NCBI RefSeq assembly: GCF_014267175.1
Contig: NZ_JACMTR010000002.1
Coordinates: 3,435,501 to 3,499,500, forward strand
Origin: Pseudonocardia sp. C8
GTDB lineage: Bacteria; Actinomycetota; Actinomycetes; Mycobacteriales; Pseudonocardiaceae
DNA: 64,000 bases
Reading direction: 5' to 3'
Under the pieces are notes generated by a model, which was given only the letters and a program-made list of their open reading frames with translations, was not told where the DNA came from and ran no database searches. Of the stretch, positions 51,114 through 58,998 are shown piece after piece (the stretch's first letter is position 1; each line of letters opens with the position of its first letter). The position numbers were made by a program, and so were the translations under genes.

Positions 51114-51749
51114 GTGGATCTCCTCGAGTCCGTCAACGTCGGTACCGCGCGCCCCCTGCGCGCCAAGTCCGGTACGTCCGGCATCGACAAGCGCCCGGCG
51201 GCGGGGCCGGTCCGCGTCGACGTCCCCGGGACCGGGGCGAGCGGCCTGGTCGGCGACACGATCTGCGACACCCGGCATCACGGCGGCCCCGACCAGGCGG
51301 TCTACGCGTACGCCCGGGAGGACCTCGACGCCTTCGCCTCCGAGCTCGGCCCGGTGCGCGCCGGCTCCTTCGGGGAGAACCTCACCACCCGCGGCGTCGA
51401 GGTGACCGGCGCCGAGCTGGGCGAGCGCTGGCGGGTCGGCGACGCGTTGCTGCAGGTCACGGCGCCGCGGATCCCGTGCCGGACGTTCTCGTCCTGGCTG
51501 GGCCGCGCGGGCTGGGTGCGGACGTTCACCGCGGCCGGGCGCCCGGGTGCGTACCTGCGGGTCCTCGAACCGGGCGCGGTGCGCGCCGGTGACGAGGTGC
51601 GCGTCGAGCACCGGCCGGGACACGGCGTCACCGTCGGCGCCGCGTTCCACGCCCTGCTCCGTGAGCCCGGCCGGCTGCCCGAGCTGCTGGCCGCCGGGGA
51701 CGACCTCCTCCCGGAGATCCGGGAGAAGATCATTCGCCGCGCCTCCTGA
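51114..51749 (+). CDS. MOSC domain protein (YiiM-like)
   Basis: A 211-residue MOSC domain protein. The conserved Cys is in APRIPCRTFSSWLGR; GENLTTRGV and HGGPDQAVYAYAREDL are typical blocks of the YiiM branch. MOSC proteins bind the molybdenum cofactor's sulfur-carrying forms and reduce N-hydroxylated bases or carry sulfur. It may relate to molybdenum enzymes such as the one at 15036, although far from it. GTG 51114 from the adjacent -10 box. Confidence 0.85.
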   Translation: MDLLESVNVGTARPLRAKSGTSGIDKRPAAGPVRVDVPGTGASGLVGDTICDTRHHGGPDQAVYAYAREDLDAFASELGPVRAGSFGENLTTRGVEVTGAELGERWRVGDALLQVTAPRIPCRTFSSWLGRAGWVRTFTAAGRPGAYLRVLEPGAVRAGDEVRVEHRPGHGVTVGAAFHALLREPGRLPELLAAGDDLLPEIREKIIRRAS

Positions 51750-51818
51750 CGGACGGCACCGCGCTGCTCCCCGCACCGAGCGAGGACGCCGTCGAGCGCA
51801 TCAGCCGGTCTGCGCCGA

Positions 51819-52859
51819 TCAGTACCGCATCCCCATCGCGTCCCGCACCTCGTCCAGTGTGGTGTCGGCGACGGCGTTCGCCGCCGCGTTGCCGCGGGCC
51901 AGCACGGACCGGACGAGGCCGGGCTCGCAGGCCAGCTCGGCGCGCCGGGCGCGGTGCGCCGCGAGGTGGGTGTTGACCGCCTCCGTCGTGATCTTCTTCA
52001 GTAGCCCGGCGCCGCCGTCGCCGATCTGCTCGGCGATCTCCACCGGGCTGCGGCCGGTGCACAGCGCGGCCGTCGACAGCAGGCCCGACACCCCGGGACG
52101 CGTGCCGGGATCGAAGCTGATCCGGCGTTCGGGGTCCGTGCGGGTGCGGCGGATCACCGCGGCCGTCTCGTCCGCGGTCATGCCGAGCGCGATCGCGTTG
52201 CCGTAGGACTTCGACATCTTGCGACCGTCGAGCCCGGGGATCTCCGGCGCGGCGGTGACCATCGGCTCGGGAACCCGGAAGATCGGTGCGTAGCGCTCGG
52301 CGAACCGCCGCGCGATCGTCCGGGTCAGCTCGACGTGCGGCAGGTTGTCCTTGCCCACCGGCACGAGATCGGCCTTGCAGAACAGGATGTCCGCGGCCTG
52401 GTGCACCGGGTAGGTGAGGAGCAGCCCGGACAGCGCACGCCCGGACGCGGCGAGCTCGGACTTCACGGTCGGGTTGCGGTGCAGCTCGGCCTCGGTCACC
52501 AGGGACAGGAACGGAAGCATCAGCTGGTTCAGCGCGGGAACGGCCGAGTGGGTGAAGATCGTCGTCCGGTCCGGGTCGAGACCGGCGGCGAGCAGGTCGA
52601 GCACCGCGCCGTGCACGTGCTCGCCCACCCGGTCCGCGGTCTCCCGATCGGTGATCACCTGGTAGTCGGCCACGATCACGAACACGTCGACGCCGGAGCG
52701 TTGCAGGCGGACGCGTTCGGCGATCGACCCCACCAGGTGCCCGAGGTGCAGCGGGCCGGTGGGCCGGTCCCCGGTCAGGACGCGGTGCGCGGCCGGGTCA
52801 GCGGCGATCTCCGCACGCAGGCCGGGCATGCGGTCGACGGTGGCGGCGAACGAGTTCAT
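51819..52859 (-). CDS. trpS: Tryptophanyl-tRNA synthetase
   Basis: A 346-residue class I synthetase charging tRNA-Trp. The HIGH-like motif is [11 protein letters not shown], the KMSKS motif is [11 protein letters not shown]. The [25 protein letters not shown] start resembles auxiliary or drug-resistant TrpRS (as found with indolmycin producers) more than the housekeeping B. stearothermophilus-like form (inference). ATG 52859 with GAGGAG at 8 nt. An upstream leader with three Trp codons (52949-53002) suggests attenuation control by charged tRNA-Trp. Confidence 0.92.
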   Translation of the reverse strand: MNSFAATVDRMPGLRAEIAADPAAHRVLTGDRPTGPLHLGHLVGSIAERVRLQRSGVDVFVIVADYQVITDRETADRVGEHVHGAVLDLLAAGLDPDRTTIFTHSAVPALNQLMLPFLSLVTEAELHRNPTVKSELAASGRALSGLLLTYPVHQAADILFCKADLVPVGKDNLPHVELTRTIARRFAERYAPIFRVPEPMVTAAPEIPGLDGRKMSKSYGNAIALGMTADETAAVIRRTRTDPERRISFDPGTRPGVSGLLSTAALCTGRSPVEIAEQIGDGGAGLLKKITTEAVNTHLAAHRARRAELACEPGLVRSVLARGNAAANAVADTTLDEVRDAMGMRY

Positions 52860-52916
52860 CGGTGGGTCTCCTCTGTAGTACGGACGAGCCGCACGAGGGA
52901 CCGCGCTCGGACACCG

Positions 52917-52938
52917 GCGGGCTGCTCGTGCAGCCCGC
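52917..52938 (-). promoter_or_regulatory. trpS leader hairpin 3:4 (attenuator/terminator)
   Basis: GCGGGCTGC and GCAGCCCGC form a perfect 9-bp stem with 4-nt loop on the minus strand between the leader peptide stop and trpS. It lacks a U-tract. Its upstream arm can instead pair with the segment at 52955-52961. Confidence 0.65.
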
Positions 52939-52948
52939 GGACGTGCGT

Positions 52949-53002
52949 CTACCCGGCTGCGGTACGCAGCCACCACCAGCAGGCCGGTCGGATCGGACGC
53001 AT
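52949..53002 (-). CDS. trpS leader peptide ([17 protein letters not shown])
   Basis: An ATG at 53002 begins a 17-codon frame ending in TAG at 52949 with three adjacent TGG codons (52970-52978). A TAGTGT -10 box (53010-53015, minus) ends seven bases before the ATG, so the transcript probably starts at the leader ATG. Strand 1 (52965-52971) pairs with strand 2 (52955-52961) as GGCTGCG/CGCAGCC; strand 2 can instead pair with strand 3 (in 52930-52938). Ribosome stalling at the Trp codons would mask strand 1 and favour the 2:3 fold. Confidence 0.78.
   Translation of the reverse strand: MRPIRPACWWWLRTAAG
52955..52971 (-). promoter_or_regulatory. trpS leader hairpin 1:2
   Basis: GGCTGCG-TAC-CGCAGCC (7-bp stem, 3-nt loop) overlaps the leader peptide's last codons directly after the Trp codons. 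It is mutually exclusive with 2:3 pairing. Confidence 0.6.
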
Positions 53003-53009
53003 GGCGATC

Positions 53010-53015
53010 ACACTA
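53010..53015 (-). promoter_or_regulatory. Leaderless -10 box of the trpS transcript
   Basis: TAGTGT on the minus strand, seven bases before ATG 53002. It is back-to-back with the TACCAT box at 53050-53055 of the plus-strand GTPase gene. Confidence 0.5.
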
Positions 53016-53049
53016 CTCCCCGCACCACCGGATACACATCGAACATCGT

Positions 53050-53055
53050 TACCAT
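53050..53055 (+). promoter_or_regulatory. Leaderless -10 box of the CobW GTPase gene
   Basis: TACCAT, seven bases before ATG 53063, in a lower-GC stretch. Confidence 0.5.
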
Positions 53056-53062
53056 TAGCGTC

Positions 53063-54202
53063 ATGGCCGACCGACGCGTACCCGTCACGATCCTGTCCGG
53101 ATTTCTCGGGGCGGGGAAGACGACCCTGCTCGACCACCTGCTGGCCAACCGGGAGGGCCGGCGGGTCGCCGTCGTCGTCAACGACATGAGCGAGGTCAAC
53201 ATCGACGCCGCCCTCGTCGCCGGGCAGGGCACACTGCACCGCACCGAGGAACGGCTGGTCGAGCTGACCAACGGCTGCATCTGCTGCACGCTGCGCGAGG
53301 ACCTGCTGGCCACCGTCGGCGAGCTGGCCGCCGAGGGTCGCTACGACCACGTCGTCGTCGAGTCGACCGGGATCTCCGAGCCGATGCCGGTCGCGGCCAC
53401 CTTCGAGTGGACCTTCGAGGACGGCACGGCGCTCTCCGACGTCGCCCGGCTGGACACGATGATCACCGTCGTCGACGCGTCCACCTTCGAGACCCACCTG
53501 ACCACCGAGGACTCGCTCGCCGACCGCGGGTTGCAGGCCGCAGAGGGCGACGAGCGGACGCTGGCCGACCTGCTCGCCGACCAGGTCGAGTTCGCCGACC
53601 TGCTGGTCGTCAACAAGACCGACCTGGTCCCGCCGCACCGCCTCGGCCGGATCGAGGCGCTGCTGCGCCGGATGAACCCGGGAGCCACCGTCGTCCGGGC
53701 GGTCCGCGGCGCGGTCCCGGTCCGCACGCTGCTCGACACCCACCGCCACGACCCCGCCGCGGCTGCCCGCACCCCCGGCTGGGCCCAGGAGCTGACCGGC
53801 TCGCACACGCCGGAGACCGAGGAGTACGGCATCGCCTCGGTGACCTGGCGGGCCGCCCGCCCGTTCCACCCGGCCCGCCTGCTGGACGCGCTCGGCGACT
53901 GGCCGGGCCTGTTGCGCAGCAAGGGTTTCTGCTGGATCGCGACCCGGCCGGATGTTGCCGGGCTCTGGTCGCAGGCCGGGCCGAACATGGCGCTCGACCC
54001 CGCGGCGCCGTGGTCGTCGTTCGATGGGATCCGCGGCCAGGAGATCGTGTTCATCGGGCTGGGCCTGACCCGCGACGACGTCACCGCCCGCCTCGACCGC
54101 GCGCTGCTCACCGACGACGAGCTGCTGGCCGGCCCACGGGCCTGGCGCGCGCTCGACGACCCGCTGCCGGAGTGGGATCTCGCCGGCCTGCACGCCCACT
54201 GA
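53063..54202 (+). CDS. CobW/ZNG1-like GTP-binding metallochaperone
   Basis: A 379-residue G3E GTPase of the CobW family. The Walker A is [16 protein letters not shown], the metal-binding motif [13 protein letters not shown] (CxCC), the Walker B-like [11 protein letters not shown], and NKTDLV the guanine motif. The C-terminal CobW_C domain follows. These proteins insert Zn or Co into clients under metal scarcity; a Zur-regulated example is common in actinobacteria. A 9/15 match to a Zur-like motif overlaps the promoter but is too weak to assign. ATG 53063. Confidence 0.87.
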   Translation: MADRRVPVTILSGFLGAGKTTLLDHLLANREGRRVAVVVNDMSEVNIDAALVAGQGTLHRTEERLVELTNGCICCTLREDLLATVGELAAEGRYDHVVVESTGISEPMPVAATFEWTFEDGTALSDVARLDTMITVVDASTFETHLTTEDSLADRGLQAAEGDERTLADLLADQVEFADLLVVNKTDLVPPHRLGRIEALLRRMNPGATVVRAVRGAVPVRTLLDTHRHDPAAAARTPGWAQELTGSHTPETEEYGIASVTWRAARPFHPARLLDALGDWPGLLRSKGFCWIATRPDVAGLWSQAGPNMALDPAAPWSSFDGIRGQEIVFIGLGLTRDDVTARLDRALLTDDELLAGPRAWRALDDPLPEWDLAGLHAH

Positions 54203-54203
54203 G

Positions 54204-54209
54204 TAGCGT
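54204..54209 (+). promoter_or_regulatory. Leaderless -10 box overlapping the GTPase stop
   Basis: TAGCGT, just after the TGA of the GTPase gene and eight bases before GTG 54218. Confidence 0.5.
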
Positions 54210-54217
54210 CGCGGCCC

Positions 54218-55639
54218 GTGCCCGACCTCACGCCCGACGAGTTCCGCACGCTCGGCCACCTGTTCGTCGACGCGGTCGCGGACGCACGGGCCGGGATCGA
54301 ACACCAGCCGGTCCGCGACGACGTCGCACCGGGCACCGTGCGGGCCCGGTTCGCCCGCGAGGCCGCCGAACACCCCGCGCCCCTGGCCGGGTTCCCGGAG
54401 CTGGTCGAGGCCGTCACCGGCGACGCCGACACGCGCTGGCAGCACCCCGGGTTCCACGCGTTCTTCCCGGCGAACGCCTCGCTGACCTCGCTGCTCGGTG
54501 ACCTGCTCTCCGGCGCCGCCGGGGCCCAGGGGATGCTCTGGTCGACCTCCCCTGCCTGCACCGAGGTCGAGCAGGCGATCACCGACCAGCTCGCCCGCGC
54601 GCTCGGGCTGCCGGAGGACTTCACCCACGACGGCGGGGGCGGCGGCGCCATCCAGGACTCGGCGTCGTCGGCGGCGCTGGTCGCGCTGACCGCGGCGCTG
54701 CACCGGGCCGCGCCCGACCCGGAGTGCGGCTGGCGGGTCCGGGGCGTGACCGGGCGGGAGCGCGTCTACGTCACCTCCGAGACCCACTCGTCGCTGGCGA
54801 AGGCGGCGCGGGTCGCCGGGCTGGGCGGGACCGGACTCCACACCGTCCCCTGCTCCCCCGGCACCCGCTCGATGGACCCCGCCGCGCTGCGTGCGGCGAT
54901 GCGCGCCGACGCCGAGGCCGGGTGCGTGCCGGTGCTGGTCTGCGCGACCGTCGGGACCACCTCGACCGGGGCGTCCGACCCGGTCGCCGCGATCGTCGCC
55001 ACCGCCGCGGAGCACGCCGCCTGGGTGCACGTCGACGCCGCGTGGGCCGGGGTGGCCGCGCTCTGCCCCGAGCACCGCTGGGTGGTCGACGGCGTGGCCG
55101 GCGCCGACTCGTTCTGCACCGACGCGCACAAGTGGCTGCTCACGGCGTTCGACGCGTCCCTGTTCTGGGTCCGCGACGCGGCGGCCCTCCCGGCCGCGCT
55201 GTCGATCACACCGCCCTACCTGCGCGACGCGGCGTCGGCGTCCGGCGCGGTCGTCGACTTCCGGGACTGGCAGATCCCGCTCGGCCGGCGGTTCCGCGCC
55301 TTGAAGCTCTGGGCGGTGCTGCACGGCCAGGGCCTGTCCGGGCTGCGCGCGCACCTGCGCGGGCACATCGCGCTCGCCGGGGAGCTCGCCGACCGGATCC
55401 GGCGGCACGACGACCTCGAGCTGGCCTGCGAGCCGGTGCTGTCGCTGGTCTGCCTGCGGGCGAGCGCCGGCGACACCGCGACCACCGCGCTGCTGGAGCG
55501 GGTCAACGCCGATGGGCGGGTGCTGCTGTCCGGCACCGAGATCGACGGCCGCCCGGTGGTGCGGGTGGCGTTCGGCGCGGTCGGGACGAACCGCGAGCAT
55601 CTCGAGCAGCTCTGGGACATCCTCACCGCCACACCGTGA
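54218..55639 (+). CDS. Aromatic-L-amino-acid decarboxylase-like PLP enzyme
   Basis: A 473-residue PLP-dependent decarboxylase of group II. PLP Lys lies in SFCTDAHKWLLTAFDAS; TSPACTEVEQAITDQL and VHVDAAWAG provide substrate and cofactor contacts. Members decarboxylate Trp, Tyr, Phe or Dopa. Next to trpS with its Trp leader, tryptophan is an attractive but unproven substrate. GTG 54218 sits eight bases after a -10 box. Confidence 0.85.
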   Translation: MPDLTPDEFRTLGHLFVDAVADARAGIEHQPVRDDVAPGTVRARFAREAAEHPAPLAGFPELVEAVTGDADTRWQHPGFHAFFPANASLTSLLGDLLSGAAGAQGMLWSTSPACTEVEQAITDQLARALGLPEDFTHDGGGGGAIQDSASSAALVALTAALHRAAPDPECGWRVRGVTGRERVYVTSETHSSLAKAARVAGLGGTGLHTVPCSPGTRSMDPAALRAAMRADAEAGCVPVLVCATVGTTSTGASDPVAAIVATAAEHAAWVHVDAAWAGVAALCPEHRWVVDGVAGADSFCTDAHKWLLTAFDASLFWVRDAAALPAALSITPPYLRDAASASGAVVDFRDWQIPLGRRFRALKLWAVLHGQGLSGLRAHLRGHIALAGELADRIRRHDDLELACEPVLSLVCLRASAGDTATTALLERVNADGRVLLSGTEIDGRPVVRVAFGAVGTNREHLEQLWDILTATP

Positions 55640-55647
55640 CTCCGTAC

Positions 55648-55666
55648 ATAGGTAAAGCTACCCTTT
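55648..55666 (+). promoter_or_regulatory. IdeR/DtxR-like iron box before the siderophore lipoprotein
   Basis: ATAGGTAAAGCTACCCTTT matches 15 of 19 positions of TWAGGTWAGSCTWACCTWA. It is 64 bp before ATG 55730, in the only AT-rich stretch of that gap. Confidence 0.55.
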
Positions 55667-55729
55667 CCTTCCGATAGGGCCGCCTCCACCGCTTCTGCCG
55701 GACGGTGGAGCCCGGGAAGGGACCTCCAG

Positions 55730-56704
55730 ATGCCGCACGCCGTGCCGCGCACGCTCGCCGCGTGCGCGGTCCTCCTCGTCCTGACCGGTTGCACGGCCGG
55801 CGGCGCGCCCGGGGCCACCGGCCAGCCGCCTCCGGCCGGCGCGTTCCCGGTCACGCTGCACCACGCGTTCGGCTCGACCACGATCGCCGCACCGCCCCGG
55901 AGGGTCGTCGCGATCGGCTACAACGAGGCCGACTTCGTGATGGCGCTCGGCGTGCAGCCGGTCGCCGAGCGCGAGTTCCAGGGTGACTTCGACTGGCAGC
56001 GGCGTGCCTGGCTGCCGCAGCCCGCACCCGGCCCGACCCCGCAGGTCCTCGCCGGCAGCACCCCGTCGGTCGAGCAGGTCGCGGCGCTGAAGCCGGACCT
56101 GATCCTCGGCGTCTACTCGTTCCTCGACCGCGCCACCTACGACGCGCTGTCGCGGATCGCGCCGACCGTGGCCCAGCCGACCGCGGACGGGTCGAACGCC
56201 GCACGCTGGGACACCCAGACCCGGATCACCGGGCAGGCACTGGGCCGCACCGCGCAGGCCGACCAGGTGATCGCCGCGACCCGGGCGAGGTTCGAGGAGG
56301 CCGAGCGGGCCCACCCGGGTTTCGCCGGGAAGCGGCTGCGGATGGCCTTCTTCGTCGAGGGCGCGCCCTGGGACCTCGGGACCGACGACCTGCGCGCGCA
56401 GCTGTTCGACGGGCTCGGCTTCGAGGTCCGCCCGGACTCGCAGCAGCTGTCGCTCGAGCAGCAGGGCCGGCTCGACGGCGATGTCGTCGTGGTCATGGGA
56501 CGCACCCGCGCCGAGGCCGAGGCCGACCCGGTCTTCTCGGCCGTCCCGGCGGTGCGGGAGGGCCGCGTCGTCTACCTGGGCGGCTTCGCCACCGAGCTCG
56601 CGGGCGCACTGGGGTACTCCAGCCCGCTGTCGCTGCCGTACGCGATCGACACGGTCGCGCCGCAGCTCGACGCCGCGCTGCAGGGCAGGCCGCAGGGCGG
56701 CTGA
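55730..56704 (+). CDS. Iron-siderophore-binding lipoprotein (FecB/FepB-like)
   Basis: A 324-residue ABC solute-binding protein. Signal peptide with lipobox LTGC (Cys near residue 20), then the class III periplasmic-binding fold: RRVVAIGYNEADFVMALGV, LKPDLILGVYSFLD and GRVVYLGGFATELAGALGYSS. It captures ferric siderophores at the membrane surface and passes them to an importer. ATG 55730 follows GGGAAGGGA. An IdeR-like box lies upstream, as expected for iron-repressed uptake. No permease of the BtuC type is beside it; the ABC pair at 58998 is the nearest transporter. Confidence 0.88.
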   Translation: MPHAVPRTLAACAVLLVLTGCTAGGAPGATGQPPPAGAFPVTLHHAFGSTTIAAPPRRVVAIGYNEADFVMALGVQPVAEREFQGDFDWQRRAWLPQPAPGPTPQVLAGSTPSVEQVAALKPDLILGVYSFLDRATYDALSRIAPTVAQPTADGSNAARWDTQTRITGQALGRTAQADQVIAATRARFEEAERAHPGFAGKRLRMAFFVEGAPWDLGTDDLRAQLFDGLGFEVRPDSQQLSLEQQGRLDGDVVVVMGRTRAEAEADPVFSAVPAVREGRVVYLGGFATELAGALGYSSPLSLPYAIDTVAPQLDAALQGRPQGG

Positions 56705-56797
56705 GAGCGGCACCTATTCGTTACCCGCGGGAATGGCCGACGCGCCGCCTCCCTGAATAGGGTCCTCACGTTCGACTCGTCCACGAGGAGGATCCCG

Positions 56798-58954
56798 ATG
56801 AGCGACAGCCCGCCTCTCGCGACGGAGTCCCGATCCGGTGGCGGCGATGCCGGCGGGCCGGACGTACGGCTCAACAAGCCCGTCTTCTACGGCTCGGCGA
56901 TCGGGGTCCTGCTCGTCGCCGCCTGGGCGATCCTGCTCCCGGAGAACGCCGATACCGTGATCGGGCTCGGTGTCGAGTTCATCGCCGGCGGCTTCGGCTG
57001 GTTCTACGTCCTGGTCGCCACGGCCGTCCTCGCGTTCGTGCTGTTCCTCGCGGTGTCGCGGTACGGGAACACCAGGCTCGGGCCGGACCACTCGAAGCCG
57101 GACTTCTCGAACATGTCGTGGGCCGCGATGCTGTTCGCCGCGGGCATCGGCACCGACCTCATGTTCTTCTCGGTCGCCGAGCCGATCACCCAGTTCACCG
57201 CGCCACCGGCCGGTGAGCCGGGAACGGTCCAGGCGGCGCGCGAGGCGACGGTGTGGACCTTGTTCCACTACGGCCTCACCGGCTGGGGCATGTACGCGCT
57301 CATGGGGATCGCGCTGGCCTACTTCGCCTACCGGCGCGAGCTGCCCCTGTCGATCCGCTCGGCGCTCTACCCGCTGATCGGCAAGCGGGTGTTCGGCCGG
57401 ATCGGGCACGCCGTCGACCTGGCCGCCGTGCTCGGCACGATCTTCGGCGTCGCGACGTCGCTGGGCATCGCCGTGGTGCTGCTCAACGTCGGCCTGGACG
57501 TGATGTTCGGCGTCCCGCAGGGCCTGCCGGCGCAGGTGGTGCTGGTCGTCGTCGCCGTCGTGATCGCGACGGTCTCCGCGGTGTCCGGTGTCGACCGGGG
57601 CATCAAGCGCCTGTCCGAGCTGAACGTGCTCGCGACCGTGCTGCTCGCGGTGTTCATCCTGGTCACCGGGAACACGTCGTTCCTGCTCAACGCGCTCGTC
57701 ACCAACCTCGGCGACTACCTGTCGAGCTTCCCGACGCTCACGATGGAGACGTTCGCGTTCGAGCAGGACGACCCGGCGGTCGGCGAGTGGATGAACCTCT
57801 GGACGCTCTTCTTCTGGGCGTGGTGGATCGCCTGGGCGTCGTTCGTCGGGCTGTTCCTCGCCCGCATCTCGCGTGGGCGGACGATCCGCCAGTTCGTCCT
57901 CGGCGCGATGGCGATCCCGTTCTTCTACATCCTGTTCTGGATCTCGATCTTCGGCAACGCCGCGCTGGAGAGCGTCCGGGCCGGCAACACCGCGCTCGCC
58001 GACACCGCGGTGAACGCGCCCGAGACCGGCTTCTACATGCTGCTGCGCGACTACCCGTGGTTCCCGTTCCTGGCCGGGCTCGCCACGCTGACCGGTCTGC
58101 TGTTCTACGTCACCTCCGCGGACTCCGGCGCGCTGGTCATGGCCAACCTGACCTCGTACCGCAGGACACCACGGGACGACGGCTCGATCCCCAACCGCAT
58201 CTTCTGGGCCGCCGCGACCGGGCTGCTCACGCTGGGGATGCTCTTCGTCGGCGGGATCACCACCCTGCAGAACGCCACGGTGATCATGGGGCTGCCGTTC
58301 GCGTTCGTCATCGTCCTGGTGATGTTCGGTCTGTTCCGGGCGCTGCGCCTGGAGCGGCACCGCTCCGAGAGCAGGCGCTCCAGCCTGCCCGCGCTGCTGT
58401 CCGGCCGGAGCCGGGACACCCGGCCCGGCGCCGGTGACGACGGCACCGCGGGACTCGACTGGCGCCTGCGGCTCCGCCGCACGATGGGGCACGCCGACCA
58501 GCGGGGCGCCGACCAGTTCCTCTCCGGCACCGCCACGGCGGTGCTCGAGGACGTCGCCGCGGAGCTGCGCAACCAGGGCGTGCCGACCCGGGTGCAGCGG
58601 TGCGACGACTCCGAGGCCCCCGAGCTCGAGCCCGGCGAGGCGCGACCGGAGGGCACGCGCCCGCTCGAGCTCGTCGCGGACGTGCACGAGACGCTGCCGT
58701 TCGTCTACCGGCTCGTACCACGGATCACCGGGCTGCCGCGGTACTCGCTCGACGGCGACGGCACCGCCGGGGACACCCGTAGCAGCGGCGTCACCGACTG
58801 GACGGACCACCACCGCGTCGAGGTGCACCTGCACGGCGGCGGCCAGGGCTACAACGTCATGGGCTACAGCTACGGCCAGCTCATCGACGACGTCCTCGAC
58901 CAGTACGAGCAGCACCTGGAGGTGCTGCGCCTGGAACGCGAGGCGGCCCCGTGA
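56798..58954 (+). CDS. BCCT transporter (BetT-like choline/betaine importer)
   Basis: A 718-residue 12-helix BCCT transporter. The signature GWFYVLVATAVLAFVLFLAVSRYGNTRLG is followed by GMYALMGIALAYFAYRRELPLS, and FFWAWWIAWASFVGLFLARISRGRT is the conserved BCCT segment. The ~200-residue hydrophilic C-terminal tail, with acidic and Gly-rich regions, is longer than in basic BetT and resembles osmoregulated forms. It imports choline, glycine betaine or carnitine. ATG 56798 with GAGGAGG. Not part of the iron regulon by any site seen. Confidence 0.9.
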   Translation: MSDSPPLATESRSGGGDAGGPDVRLNKPVFYGSAIGVLLVAAWAILLPENADTVIGLGVEFIAGGFGWFYVLVATAVLAFVLFLAVSRYGNTRLGPDHSKPDFSNMSWAAMLFAAGIGTDLMFFSVAEPITQFTAPPAGEPGTVQAAREATVWTLFHYGLTGWGMYALMGIALAYFAYRRELPLSIRSALYPLIGKRVFGRIGHAVDLAAVLGTIFGVATSLGIAVVLLNVGLDVMFGVPQGLPAQVVLVVVAVVIATVSAVSGVDRGIKRLSELNVLATVLLAVFILVTGNTSFLLNALVTNLGDYLSSFPTLTMETFAFEQDDPAVGEWMNLWTLFFWAWWIAWASFVGLFLARISRGRTIRQFVLGAMAIPFFYILFWISIFGNAALESVRAGNTALADTAVNAPETGFYMLLRDYPWFPFLAGLATLTGLLFYVTSADSGALVMANLTSYRRTPRDDGSIPNRIFWAAATGLLTLGMLFVGGITTLQNATVIMGLPFAFVIVLVMFGLFRALRLERHRSESRRSSLPALLSGRSRDTRPGAGDDGTAGLDWRLRLRRTMGHADQRGADQFLSGTATAVLEDVAAELRNQGVPTRVQRCDDSEAPELEPGEARPEGTRPLELVADVHETLPFVYRLVPRITGLPRYSLDGDGTAGDTRSSGVTDWTDHHRVEVHLHGGGQGYNVMGYSYGQLIDDVLDQYEQHLEVLRLEREAAP

Positions 58955-58979
58955 CGCTCGCGCGGACGCACGACCGGCA

Positions 58980-58998
58980 TGAGGTTAGCCTGCCTTCA
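58980..58998 (+). promoter_or_regulatory. IdeR-like box overlapping the leaderless promoter of the ABC operon
   Basis: TGAGGTTAGCCTGCCTTCA matches 14 of 19 IdeR positions, the left half nearly perfectly. It contains TAGCCT (58986-58991), a -10 box six bases before ATG 58998. Binding would block transcription directly. Confidence 0.55.

Noticed and set aside
52860-52948. T-box riboswitch before trpS
   Set aside because: No specifier loop or T-box consensus; the leader peptide with Trp codons and alternative hairpins explains the region better.
53041-53062. Zur box before the CobW gene
   Set aside because: Only 9 of 15 positions match the Zur-type motif TGAAAATGATTTTCA, and the segment overlaps the promoter; not enough for a call.
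52949-55600. An 883-codon minus-strand open frame across the CobW and decarboxylase genes
   Set aside because: It is a shadow frame; only its last 17 codons (the Trp leader peptide) have independent support from a -10 box and hairpins.
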